From assembly GCA_026786275.1 (NCBI GenBank), contig JAJAYJ010000172.1, positions 1-43,377 of the forward strand: 43,377 nt of DNA. The letters run 5' to 3'. The notes below the pieces were generated by a model that searched no databases, had not been told where the DNA came from, and saw nothing but the letters and a program-made list of their open reading frames with translations. The position numbers and the translations under genes were made by a program. Of the stretch, positions 1 to 8,995 are shown piece after piece. How positions within the stretch are numbered: position 1 is the stretch's first letter; every line of letters begins with the position of its first letter. Source of the stretch: Nocardioides sp. (lineage in GTDB: Bacteria; Actinomycetota; Actinomycetes; Propionibacteriales; Nocardioidaceae).

Positions 1-110
1 CCCCCCCCCCCACGCGCGCCGCCCCGCCCCCCGGGCCGGAGCCCCCCCCCGCGGGGCGGGACTGCCCTGGGGCCCCCCCCCCCGCCCCCGCGCACCCCCG
101 GGGCCGGGTG
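1..110. other. GC-only low-complexity sequence, probable contig-edge artefact
   Basis: Long C and G homopolymers with almost no A/T, no coding structure, at the window edge. Confidence 0.6.
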
Positions 111-160
111 TCGTCGTGCCCTGGCGCGCGGGGCGACAGGTGCCGCCGTCGTGCACTGAG

Positions 161-233
161 CACCCCCAACGGGATTCGAACCCGTGCTACCGCCGTGAAA
201 GGGCGACGTCCTAGGCCACTAGACGATGGGGGC
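161..233 (-). tRNA. tRNA-Glu (UUC)
   Basis: Reverse complement GCCCCCATCGTCTAGTGGCCTAGGACGTCGCCCTTTCACGGCGGTAGCACGGGTTCGAATCCCGTTGGGGGT; anticodon loop CTTTCAC, acceptor stem pairs. Confidence 0.93.
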
Positions 234-360
234 TGGAACCGCGGGCCCAGCATAGGGTCGGCCCGCGGAGGCCTCCAAACGACGCGACCGCTCCGGCGGG
301 CGGCAGTGCTGTCCCGGGTGCGGACGTGGGTGCGGGCTGCTGTTATCGTTTCCGCTGCTC

Positions 361-434
361 GGGCAGGTAGCTCAGTTGGTACGAGCGTCCGCCTGAAAAG
401 TGGAAGGTCGGCGGTTCGACCCCGCCCCTGCCCA
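361..434 (+). tRNA. tRNA-Phe (GAA)
   Basis: GGGCAGG...CTGAAAA...GGTTCGACCCC...CCTGCCCA cloverleaf; anticodon GAA; acceptor GGGCAGG/CCTGCCC. Confidence 0.93.
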
Positions 435-439
435 CGAGC
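398..439. repeat. att-like direct repeat, left copy (42 bp, within the tRNA-Phe 3' half)
   Basis: aagtggaaggtcggcggttcgaccccgcccctgcccacgagc, identical to 6615-6656. Confidence 0.92.
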
Positions 440-461
440 AAACCAGGTCTCTGACCTGCGA

Positions 462-493
462 GAACGCCCCCGCCGAACTCGGCGGGGGCGTTC
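462..493. terminator. Hairpin terminator between tRNA-Phe and the integrase remnant
   Basis: Perfect 13-bp arms gaacgcccccgcc / ggcgggggcgttc with 6-nt loop. Confidence 0.6.
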
Positions 494-505
494 CTGTTGA
501 TGGGC

Positions 506-757
506 CTAGTCCCATTTCCAGTCTCGTTCGTCCCCCGCGAGGCTCTGGGACCCGTTGGGGCCGACGCTGTCGTCGGTGTTGCTCAGCTGTGATGCTTCGG
601 TCGGATCGCCGGAGAGAAGGGCGCCCATCCGGTCGGCGGCGTCGCGTCTCAGGCTGTCGATGACGTGCTGGTACCGCTTGAGCATCGCCACCGCCGACCA
701 GCCCATCAGGTCCATCACCACCCGTCGAGCAGCGAGAGAGGAGGTGAATTTCGACAC
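506..757 (-). pseudogene. Truncated tyrosine recombinase/integrase, C-terminal end only
   Basis: Protein RRVVMDLMGWSAVAMLKRYQHVIDSLRRDAADRMGALL resembles the integrase C-terminus with the catalytic Tyr in KRYQHV; the upstream catalytic region is absent and a stop lies just before the GTG; adjacent to the tRNA att site. Confidence 0.8.
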
Positions 758-820
758 TCAGAATGGTGACGGTCGGGGTCTACGGCTTCGACGGTGAGTC
801 CTTCCTGCCACGACTACGAC

Positions 821-1051
821 ATGCTCACGTCCCAGCTGCTGATCGACATAGGCCAGCGCCGTGGTGTCCGCGGACCGGACTACGCCTAGGCCAGGTTGCT
901 GCGGCTCTGGGCAGCCCTGACTCGTACTCGGATCGCCTACGAGCACCACCTTGACGTCTACCCCACCACCGAGGTGCGCCAACTCCACTACGCCGAGGAT
1001 GATCGCCAACGGGTAGGCAAGCCCTCGCGCCACGAACTCGCTGCCGAGTAA
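821..1051 (+). pseudogene. Possible decayed ORF of unknown function, one in-frame TAG
   Basis: Continuous frame MLTSQLLIDIGQRRGVRGPDYA*ARLLRLWAALTRTRIAYEHHLDVYPTTEVRQLHYAEDDRQRVGKPSRHELAAE; protein-like composition, no family recognised. Confidence 0.3.
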
Positions 1052-1242
1052 ACCTGCCGGTACACCGCAGAGGTCCTTGACCGTCAGGGTTTCAACGAAG
1101 GGCCGGGTCAGTTTGAAGCGGATGGGTTGTTGAGAAGCGCCGTGAAGGGCCTTCGGCGCAGCATTCATTGTTTCCTAGTGCTGGGCTTTGAGGCCTCGGC
1201 GCGGGGAGCTGATTCTCGGTGCTGAGGTGCGTTGGGTGGTCT

Positions 1243-2331
1243 CTATGGTTCGGTGGTGAAGACCGCGGAAATGACGTGTTGGCGTCGTGCGGCGACGTCG
1301 AGAAGAAGTTGGGGTGCCCCGGTGAGGGGGAGCACATGGGTGACGACATGGGTTCGGATGTCTAGGCTTCTCGAGATCAGAAGTCGGATGGTTTCGGCAG
1401 AGAGGCGTTGTCGGTCCCAGGTCGGGGCTGTGCCGCGCGGAGTACGTCCGATCTGTGCTGAACGCAGCGTGAGCCCGTTGTGGTGATACTCGCGGCCGAG
1501 GTTCAGCGCTTGCGACGTTTCGGTGTAGAAGGCCATGTCGATGACTGTCCCTTGGGGCCGTACGATGCGCATGGCCTCTGCTAGGGCGCGGACCCGGCCG
1601 CGGCACTGGAACACGACGTCCGCGCCGTGATCTCGGGCGCCGTGACGCCATCTGGTCTTGAGGACGAGCCCGGAATCGTCTGCGTCGAGTGCCTCGAACC
1701 CGATGGCCTGTGCTGTTTCCCGACGGCGGGGGTCTTCATCGATGATGACGACCTCGTCGGCGCCGTGCTCTTGGGCCAACATGGCGGTGAGGAGGCCGAT
1801 AAGGCCTGCGCCGCTCACGACGACGCGACGACCTTCAACGCCGTCGGCCAGTCGGGTGGTGGAGGGTCCTGCGGCATCGGCAGCGGCGTGCAAAATTCCG
1901 TTGGCACAGATGGGTCCGAGGTGCGCTACGTAGACCCCCAATAGGGGGTTGAGGTCGGCGGGCAACCGGACGACGTGTTCGTGGATGGGGTCGCTCACGT
2001 GCCAGGTGGCGTGTCCGTAGGTGGTGGCGACGACCTCGCCGGCGGTGAAGGCGTCGGTTCGTGACTCCGCAATGCGCGCCACCTCCATGTAGCCGAGGCG
2101 GGTGACCGGGTACGCGCTGGGTGGGCTTGCGGGGAGGAACAGACCGAGTTCCGGGTCGTGGGTCTCGCTCAGAGCGGGGTTGTCGCCTTTGAGGAAGGTG
2201 AGCTCGGTGCCTGCCGAAAGGCCCGTGGCGAGGGTGCGCAGGAGGAGCCCTCCCGCGGGCAGTGGGGGGACTTCCTCGTCTTGGAACTCGATCCTGCCGG
2301 GTGCAGGGATGACAAGGTTCTGGCGGATCAT
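1243..2331 (-). CDS. Medium-chain dehydrogenase/reductase (zinc-type alcohol dehydrogenase-like)
   Basis: 362 aa; GroES-like N-terminus and Rossmann motif VVVSGAGLIGLLTAMLAQEHGADEVVIIDED; ATGA overlap with upstream gene. Confidence 0.85.
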   Translation of the reverse strand: MIRQNLVIPAPGRIEFQDEEVPPLPAGGLLLRTLATGLSAGTELTFLKGDNPALSETHDPELGLFLPASPPSAYPVTRLGYMEVARIAESRTDAFTAGEVVATTYGHATWHVSDPIHEHVVRLPADLNPLLGVYVAHLGPICANGILHAAADAAGPSTTRLADGVEGRRVVVSGAGLIGLLTAMLAQEHGADEVVIIDEDPRRRETAQAIGFEALDADDSGLVLKTRWRHGARDHGADVVFQCRGRVRALAEAMRIVRPQGTVIDMAFYTETSQALNLGREYHHNGLTLRSAQIGRTPRGTAPTWDRQRLSAETIRLLISRSLDIRTHVVTHVLPLTGAPQLLLDVAARRQHVISAVFTTEP

Positions 2332-3335
2332 GTACGAGTGCCCGGGTCGGGGTGGCCGATTCTGACGGGTTGCCCGACGAGGGCGGACTCGGCGAGGGCG
2401 GCGCCCAGCTGCTGGGTCCTCGCGGCCTCCTCGTACGGCGTCCGGGTGGTGGCGCGAAGCCCGGTCACCGCTTCGATGAACTCCCGATCGACGGTGACGC
2501 GGGGATCCTCGAGCACCGTGACGTCGTCGTGGTCTCGTCCTCGGTCGATGGCGAGCCCTGTTTCGGTGAGCTCGAGGGCCAGAGCGTCGCTGAAGGTCTG
2601 CAGGCTCGAGCGGTGTTTGCTCACCAGCAGGGAGGTGGCGCTGAAGGTGGCTACCGCCCCGGAAGCGAACCGGACGGTGGCGGCTGTCGCGTCGTCGATG
2701 TCGCCTCCGCGTTCGATGTCCGAGACGCTGTGGGTGAGCCGGGCCCCTGCGGCGTAGACCTCTTCAGCTTCGCCGAGCAGCAGTCGCGCGAGGTCGAGGA
2801 GGTGGGTCAGCTGTTCGACGACCTGGCCCCCGGACTTGTCGCGTTGGCCCCACCACGCGACGGGTGGTCGCTTGTCGAGCCAGTGCCCGGCTGCCATCAT
2901 CGGCGGGTTGGTGGCGAGCAGCTTCTGGGCCTGCTCGACCACGTCGAGGCAGCGCCAGTGGTACCCGGTGCCGGTGACGATCCCGGCCTGTTGGATGCGT
3001 GCTGCGATGTTCTCGACGAGGGTGGGGTCGAGTCCGACGGGCTTCTCCACGAACAGGGGCAGAGCCCGTTCGATTGCTGCGTACTCGGCTTCGCCGTGAG
3101 CGAAGGGGGGGACGCACACGTAGACGGCGTCAGGTTCGCTGGAGTCCAGTGCCTGCTCGATGACGCGGTAGTCGGGGCAGCCATGTGCCGAGGCGAGGAT
3201 CTGAGCGGCCGTTTGGTCGGGGTCCACGACCCCGACGATCGCGGCTCCGCCCTCAGGTCCTTCGAGGGCGCTCAGCACGGCTGCGTGACGTTGGGCGACA
3301 CCGCCTGCCCCGACCATCAGTACGCGTGTGGTCAC
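2328..3335 (-). CDS. Gfo/Idh/MocA family oxidoreductase
   Basis: RVLMVGAGGVAQRHAAVLSAL...VYVCVPPFAHGEAEYAAIERALPLFVEKPVGLD; GTG start overlapping the GT4 stop. Confidence 0.88.
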   Translation of the reverse strand: MTTRVLMVGAGGVAQRHAAVLSALEGPEGGAAIVGVVDPDQTAAQILASAHGCPDYRVIEQALDSSEPDAVYVCVPPFAHGEAEYAAIERALPLFVEKPVGLDPTLVENIAARIQQAGIVTGTGYHWRCLDVVEQAQKLLATNPPMMAAGHWLDKRPPVAWWGQRDKSGGQVVEQLTHLLDLARLLLGEAEEVYAAGARLTHSVSDIERGGDIDDATAATVRFASGAVATFSATSLLVSKHRSSLQTFSDALALELTETGLAIDRGRDHDDVTVLEDPRVTVDREFIEAVTGLRATTRTPYEEAARTQQLGAALAESALVGQPVRIGHPDPGTRT

Positions 3336-4480
3336 GATGATGTCCCTTCGAGGAGCTTGCGATAGAGATCCACGTAGCTGGTGGCCATGGCACGTGGGGT
3401 CCACCGTGCGGCCGAGCTGCGGCAGGTCTCGGCTTCGATGGCGTCGAGCTTGCCCAGCCACAGCGCCATCTCGGTCTCGTCCTGGGCGAGGTAGCCGTTC
3501 TTGCCGTGGGTGACGAGGCTGGGCAGCACCCCCAGCGGTGTGGCAACGACGGGTACGCCACGGGTGAGGGCCTCGACAACCGCGGTGGCCCCGGGTTCTG
3601 CCCAGCGAAGCGGGCTGAGCAGCACCCGGGCGGACTGCAGCAGGCGCTCCTTGGCCGCGCCGCTGATTGCGCCGACCCACCGCACGTCGGTGTCGTTGAG
3701 CAAAGGCTGCACGTGGTCCAGGAAGTAGCGGACGTCCGGATGGCCGGCTAGCTGCGCATCCCCCTCGGCAAGTCGTCGCTCGAGCTCGTGGGGGTCGTCG
3801 ATGCCCGCTACCGGACCTGCCAGGACCAGGGGGACTCCGGCTGCGTGGCACGCACGGGCCGCGATGTCCTGGCCTTTGTCGGAGGTGATGCGGGCCAGCA
3901 CCAGCGCATGCTCCCCCTGCTCGATGAGCGCCTCGTCGCCGACCGGGGTCGGTGCGGCGGCGGCGAGCGGAACCACGCCCAGGGTCTGGTCCTGCAGGTT
4001 CTGGGGGGCCCGGGCGAGTTGTGACTGGGAGACGGCGGCGAAGCACACCCTGCCCCGACCCTGGAACCGGGTGTAGAACTCGGGGTGCTTGGCCAGGTCC
4101 CAGTGCAGCGTCTGCAGGGTGGGGGGTGCCTGGTCGCCCATCGCGGCCAGCACGGCGGGGCCGACGACCTCAAGATGATCATGGACCAGGTCGACCTGGA
4201 GGCCGTTGTCGAGGGCGGTGGTGACCGTGTGCATGTGGGCGTGGGCGATCCCAGAGACCAGGTTGTAGGGCTGTGCCACGCGAGGCAGCTGGGGCCCATC
4301 GAGGGTTCGGATGTAGTCGTCGGCCTCCAGGGTGCTGGTGCCAACGGTGGCAAGCACCACACGAAAACCCTGTTGGCGCAGTTCGGGCACCAAGGTGGCG
4401 ACCACGGTCTCGATGCCGCCGTAGCCCTGCGGGGGGACCGGGAGCCACGGTCCGGCGTTCATCAGGATGGTAGGGCTCAT
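3332..4480 (-). CDS. Glycosyltransferase family 4 protein
   Basis: 382 aa; PPQGYGGIETVVATLVPEL N-terminus; C-terminal AEPGATAVVEALTRGVPVVATPLGVLPSLV. Confidence 0.88.
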   Translation of the reverse strand: MSPTILMNAGPWLPVPPQGYGGIETVVATLVPELRQQGFRVVLATVGTSTLEADDYIRTLDGPQLPRVAQPYNLVSGIAHAHMHTVTTALDNGLQVDLVHDHLEVVGPAVLAAMGDQAPPTLQTLHWDLAKHPEFYTRFQGRGRVCFAAVSQSQLARAPQNLQDQTLGVVPLAAAAPTPVGDEALIEQGEHALVLARITSDKGQDIAARACHAAGVPLVLAGPVAGIDDPHELERRLAEGDAQLAGHPDVRYFLDHVQPLLNDTDVRWVGAISGAAKERLLQSARVLLSPLRWAEPGATAVVEALTRGVPVVATPLGVLPSLVTHGKNGYLAQDETEMALWLGKLDAIEAETCRSSAARWTPRAMATSYVDLYRKLLEGTSS

Positions 4481-5454
4481 CGCTGACGCTCCAGCGCGCG
4501 GTTCTGGTACTCCATGACATCGGCCATCGGCGGCCGCTCAATGATGGCGACGTCGCTGGTGTGCGGGATGAAGGCGTCACCGTCGCGGGTGAACTGGGTG
4601 AGCTCGGTCACCGGGTCGATGGTGAGCACACCGTACCCGTGCCGCTCCACCCGTGAGAGCAAGGCGAGGTAGACCTGGGCGGCCATGCGTCCCAGTGCCT
4701 CGTCCGAGCTGTTGCGGTGGCGCCGACTGCCCAGGTCTACCTGCACCATGGAGTCCAGGCCGGCTGTCTCGAGGACGTCGATGAGCATGGCGATCTCAAC
4801 GCCGTACCCCGACACAAACGGGAGCCTCTCCAGCAACGAGCGTCGCGCAGCGTACTCGCCGGCCAGGGGCTGGACGACACCTGCCAGCAGCGGCCAGTGC
4901 AGGTTGAGCAGGGGACGGGCGAGGATCTCAGTGACCCGCCCACCGCCGGCCGGCAACAGGATCTGCCCACTCTTCAGAGGCCGGTCGTAAAAGGCCTTGA
5001 CGAACTCGACGCTCGAATCGGCCAAAAGAGGGCCCACGAGACCGACGGCGAACTGGGGGTCGAAGTCCTCCAAGTCGGCATCGATGAACGCCACCACGTC
5101 GCCGTGGGTGACCTGCAACGACTTCCATAGCGCCTCACCCTTCCCGGGACGATTCACCCAGCCCGGTAGAACCTCGTCTTGCTGCACCACCCGGGCACCA
5201 GCGGCTCGGGCCACCGCGGCCGTGCGATCCCACGAGTCGGAGTCGATGACGATCAGCTCATCAATGAGGGGCACCCGCTCCATCAGCTCGACCCGGAGCG
5301 CCTCGACGATGTGCCCGACCGTCGCTTCCTCGTTCCTGGCCGGCAGGACGACGGAGACGCTCTGCGCGGCCTTGGTCTCGGTCAGCGACAAGCGATCCCA
5401 CTGCTCGCCGGTGGTCGTGCGACGGTCGAACCAGTCCTGGGCCTTGGGGTACAT
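4477..5454 (-). CDS. gpgS: Glucosyl-3-phosphoglycerate synthase-like glycosyltransferase (GT81/GpgS-like)
   Basis: 325 aa; SVVLPARNEEATVGHIV, PGKGEALWKSL, DADLEDFDPQF, VKAFYDRPL, GGGRVTEILARPLLNLHWPLLAGVVQPLAGEYAARRSLLERLPF as in GpgS. Confidence 0.85.
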   Translation of the reverse strand: MYPKAQDWFDRRTTTGEQWDRLSLTETKAAQSVSVVLPARNEEATVGHIVEALRVELMERVPLIDELIVIDSDSWDRTAAVARAAGARVVQQDEVLPGWVNRPGKGEALWKSLQVTHGDVVAFIDADLEDFDPQFAVGLVGPLLADSSVEFVKAFYDRPLKSGQILLPAGGGRVTEILARPLLNLHWPLLAGVVQPLAGEYAARRSLLERLPFVSGYGVEIAMLIDVLETAGLDSMVQVDLGSRRHRNSSDEALGRMAAQVYLALLSRVERHGYGVLTIDPVTELTQFTRDGDAFIPHTSDVAIIERPPMADVMEYQNRALERQR

Positions 5455-5455
5455 C

Positions 5456-6130
5456 TCAGGACGACCCCGTCTGTGCGCCGCTCGAGGGGAGCCCCGCCAG
5501 GGGGATCACGTCAAGGCGGGTCCACTCATAGTGCCGTGCGCGTCGAGTGACAGCGGCCAGCACCACTGCCTCCACCCTGAGCGAAACCGGGAGCGCTTCA
5601 CTGGTGAGGTGTCCCATCACGTCTTCTCGTTCACAGTGGGTGTTGATGTAGGCGACGCTGAGGTGAGGCTCCACCTCCTCAGGTCCGGGCCAGGGCACCG
5701 CGCTGGGGACGCTGCCGGGACTGCGCCGCGGGAGGTGACGGCGCAGCTGCTCCACGCCCGTGCCCGAGTGGGCTTGCAGGACGACCGCTCCGGGCAGCGT
5801 CGCGACCGGACCCACCCGCAAGATGAAGGACCCAACGGACCACAACGCAGCCCGCGCCTGATCAATGACTCCACCTAGTTCCCCGGACGGCAGCTCGTCA
5901 GCAAACCCGACCTCCCCCAGACTGAGATGAAGCCACTCGCTCGGCACAAGGTCGACGTTGACAGAACCGCTGATCTGCTCCCCGACAGCTCCTGCCAGCG
6001 CAGCAACCACGGGATGGTCCTCGAACGTGAGGTACCACCACACGCACACACGCCCGGGTGTCCACTCGGGGCGCCATCGCCAGTGCTCGACCAAGTGCTC
6101 CGGCGCGGGGCAGTCTGTGGTGCTCAACAC
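5456..6130 (-). CDS. 2'-5' RNA ligase / 2H phosphoesterase family protein
   Basis: Two HxS motifs (EWLHLSLGEVGF and EPHLSVAYINTH); GTG start (VLSTTDCPAPEHLVEHW). Confidence 0.75.
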   Translation of the reverse strand: MLSTTDCPAPEHLVEHWRWRPEWTPGRVCVWWYLTFEDHPVVAALAGAVGEQISGSVNVDLVPSEWLHLSLGEVGFADELPSGELGGVIDQARAALWSVGSFILRVGPVATLPGAVVLQAHSGTGVEQLRRHLPRRSPGSVPSAVPWPGPEEVEPHLSVAYINTHCEREDVMGHLTSEALPVSLRVEAVVLAAVTRRARHYEWTRLDVIPLAGLPSSGAQTGSS

Positions 6131-6614
6131 GGGGGTGCTCCTCGGGGTCTCGAGTGGGCGGCCACCCGGGTAGTACCCGCGCGACCAAAGGGGCCTACTC
6201 ACCTCTGGGGGTGTGTATACCGTGCAAGCCGTGGGTGGCGGGCGGCAAGTCCTGGGTGACACCCCTTGACAGGTCCCCGGACTCAGCCGAGGTCGGACTG
6301 TTCCGTTCGCGGGCCCCGATGCGACGCTGGCTCGAGCCTGCGCCGCGATCGCTCGCGACCCGCTTGCTCGGGGTCGCTCGGTCCGAGTCGGGCGAGGCGT
6401 CTGCATGTTCCTGAAGACTTGGTCGATGCGAAGGTTGCGGGTCTTCCTGTCGCCCGTCATCAGCCGCACATCGAGGCCAACGGCCCCGATTCTTGGTCTG
6501 ATTTCTAGTCTCCGTTCACCCCGGTCCTGCTTAAGACGCCCGAGTGCAGAAGCCTGTGGTTGACAGGGATTCGACCTTTTGCGGACCTCCTCAAACCCCC
6601 AACGTGCGTCGAAG

Positions 6615-6656
6615 AAGTGGAAGGTCGGCGGTTCGACCCCGCCCCTGCCCACGAGC
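6615..6656. repeat. att-like direct repeat, right copy (displaced tRNA-Phe 3' fragment)
   Basis: 42-bp perfect match to 398-439, without a tRNA 5' half upstream. Confidence 0.92.
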
Positions 6657-6787
6657 CAGCGACGAGGGCCGCGTCCCTCGGGGTGCGGTCCTTGTCCGTC
6701 GGTCGCGCCGCAAGGGACTACGGTCAGGCAGAGCCACCTGGGCGTGAGCGTGCTCACGTCCGCCCCGTTCGTGTCTCGGAGGTCCCC

Positions 6788-8995
6788 ATGTCCACGTCCA
6801 CCACCACCCGACCACCCGACGGCCCGTCGTCCCACGGCCCGGAAGACCGCGGTCGCGGGATGACCCCCCGCTCGATGGCGGTGTGGGTGGGTGTCGCGGT
6901 CATCGGGGCCGTCTGCTGGTCGGTCCTGGCGCTCAGCCGGGGTGAGTCGGTCTCGGCGCTGTGGATCCTGTTCGCGGCGCTCTCGTCGTACCTCATCGCC
7001 TACCGGTTCTACTCCCGCTTCATCGCCCGGCGGGTGCTGCAGCTCGACGACACCCGGGCCACGCCGGCGGAGCGGATGCAGAACGGCAACGACTACGAGG
7101 TGACCGACCGGCGGGTGCTCTTCGGGCACCACTTCGCCGCCATCGCGGGCGCCGGTCCGCTGGTGGGTCCGGTGCTGGCCGCTCAGATGGGCTACCTGCC
7201 CGGCACGGTCTGGATCATCGTCGGCGTGATCTTCGCGGGCGCGGTGCAGGACATGGTCGTGCTCTTCCTCTCGATGCGCCGTGACGGCAAGAGCCTCGGC
7301 CAGATGGTCCGTGAGGAGATCGGCGTGGTCGGCGGGACCGCCGCCCTGATCGCGGTGTTCGCGATCATGATCATCATCCTGGCCGTCCTCGCCCTGGTCG
7401 TGGTCAACGCCCTCGCCGAGTCGCCCTGGGGTGTCTTCTCGATCGCGCTGACCATCCCGATCGCCCTGTTCATGGGCGTCTACCTGCGCTTCCTGCGGCC
7501 CGGGCAGGTGCTGGAGGTGACCGCGATCGGGTTCGTGCTCCTGATGCTCGCCATCATTGGCGGCGGGTACGTCGAGGGCTCGGCCCTCGGGGACAGCCTG
7601 ACCCTGTCGAAGGAGACCCTGACCGTCGCCCTGGTCGTCTACGGCTTCGTCGCCTCCATCCTCCCGGTCTGGATGCTGCTGACCCCCCGCGACTACCTGT
7701 CGACGTTCATGAAGATCGGCGTGATCCTGCTGCTCGCCGTCGGCATGGTGGTGGCTCGGCCGGTGCTGCAGAACGAGGCGGTCACGTCCTTCGCGACCGC
7801 CGGTGACGGGCCGGTGTTCGCGGGTTCCCTGTTCCCGTTCCTGTTCATCACCATCGCCTGCGGCGCGCTGTCGGGCTTCCACGCCCTGATCGCCTCGGGC
7901 ACGACCCCGAAGATGATCGCCAAGGAGAGCCACGTCCGGATGATCGGTTACGGCGGCATGCTGATGGAGTCCTTCGTGGCCATCTCGGCCCTGATCGCGG
8001 CCTCGGTCATCGACCAGGGCCTGTACTTCGCCATCAACGCGCCGGCCGGGGTGACCGGCGGCACGATCGACGGCGCGGTCTCCTTCGTAAACGGCCTCGG
8101 CTTCACGCTGACCCCCGACCAGCTACAGGCCGCAACGGCGTCGGTCGAGGAGGACCTCGTCTCGCGCACCGGCGGCGCCCCGACCCTCGCGTTCGGCATC
8201 TCGAGCATCTTCAGCTCTGCGTTTGGCGGTGGCCTGGCGGCGTTCTGGTACCACTTCGCGATCATGTTCGAGGCGCTGTTCATCCTCACCGCCGTCGACG
8301 CCGGCACCCGGGTCGGCCGCTTCATGCTGCAGGACACCGTCGGCAACGTCTGGACGCGGTTCGGCGACACTTCCTGGAAGCCGGCCGCCTGGATCTCCTC
8401 GGCCGTCGTGGTCGCGTGCTGGGGTTACATGCTCTACGTCGGCGTCACCGACCCGCTGGGCGGGATCAACCAGCTCTTCCCGCTGTTCGGCATCGCCAAC
8501 CAGCTGCTCGCGGCCATCGCGCTCACCCTGTGCGTCACGGTGTTCCTCAAGCGGGGCATGGTCCGCTGGGTGTGGGTGCCGGCCGTGCCCCTGGCCTGGG
8601 ACCTGGTCACGACGATGACCGCCAGCTACCAGAAGGTCTTCTCCGACAACCCCGCCCTGGGCTACTTCGCCCAGGCCGACCGCTACCGCACTGCCCGGGA
8701 CGCCGGCGAGATCCTCGCCCCGGCGACCGACGTGTCCCAGATGGAGACCGTGATCACCAACTCGACCGTGAACGGAATCCTGCAGGCGAGCTTCGCCCTC
8801 CTGGTCATCGTGATCGTGGCCAACGCGGCGCTCATCTGGGTCAAGGCGCTGCGGGCCGGTTCGCTGCCCACCACCGAGGTGCCGGCGGTGGCCTCCCAGC
8901 TGGTGGCGCCCGCTGACTTCTTCGCCACGAGCCAGGAGAAGGCGGCCGTCGGGGCCTGGGAGGCCGAGCACGGCCACTCGGGGAGCCGGCGATGA
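6788..8995 (+). CDS. cstA: Carbon starvation protein CstA family peptide/pyruvate transporter
   Basis: Multi-TM; RFYSRFIARRVLQLDD, GHHFAAIAGAGPLVGPVLAAQMGYLPG, LFGIANQLLAAIAL typical of CstA. Confidence 0.93.
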   Translation: MSTSTTTRPPDGPSSHGPEDRGRGMTPRSMAVWVGVAVIGAVCWSVLALSRGESVSALWILFAALSSYLIAYRFYSRFIARRVLQLDDTRATPAERMQNGNDYEVTDRRVLFGHHFAAIAGAGPLVGPVLAAQMGYLPGTVWIIVGVIFAGAVQDMVVLFLSMRRDGKSLGQMVREEIGVVGGTAALIAVFAIMIIILAVLALVVVNALAESPWGVFSIALTIPIALFMGVYLRFLRPGQVLEVTAIGFVLLMLAIIGGGYVEGSALGDSLTLSKETLTVALVVYGFVASILPVWMLLTPRDYLSTFMKIGVILLLAVGMVVARPVLQNEAVTSFATAGDGPVFAGSLFPFLFITIACGALSGFHALIASGTTPKMIAKESHVRMIGYGGMLMESFVAISALIAASVIDQGLYFAINAPAGVTGGTIDGAVSFVNGLGFTLTPDQLQAATASVEEDLVSRTGGAPTLAFGISSIFSSAFGGGLAAFWYHFAIMFEALFILTAVDAGTRVGRFMLQDTVGNVWTRFGDTSWKPAAWISSAVVVACWGYMLYVGVTDPLGGINQLFPLFGIANQLLAAIALTLCVTVFLKRGMVRWVWVPAVPLAWDLVTTMTASYQKVFSDNPALGYFAQADRYRTARDAGEILAPATDVSQMETVITNSTVNGILQASFALLVIVIVANAALIWVKALRAGSLPTTEVPAVASQLVAPADFFATSQEKAAVGAWEAEHGHSGSRR

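Noticed and set aside
108-663. ORFs across the tRNA-Glu/tRNA-Phe region (130 aa, 87 aa)
   Set aside because: They translate through tRNA genes and a terminator; spurious GC-rich ORFs.
6131-6260. Promoter for the island operon (tatac-like box on the minus strand near 6215-6225)
   Set aside because: No -35 element at acceptable spacing; too weak to call.
5456-7933. 825-aa minus-strand ORF
   Set aside because: Only the C-terminal ~225 codons (from GTG 6130) are protein-like; the rest is antisense to cstA and crosses the att repeat.
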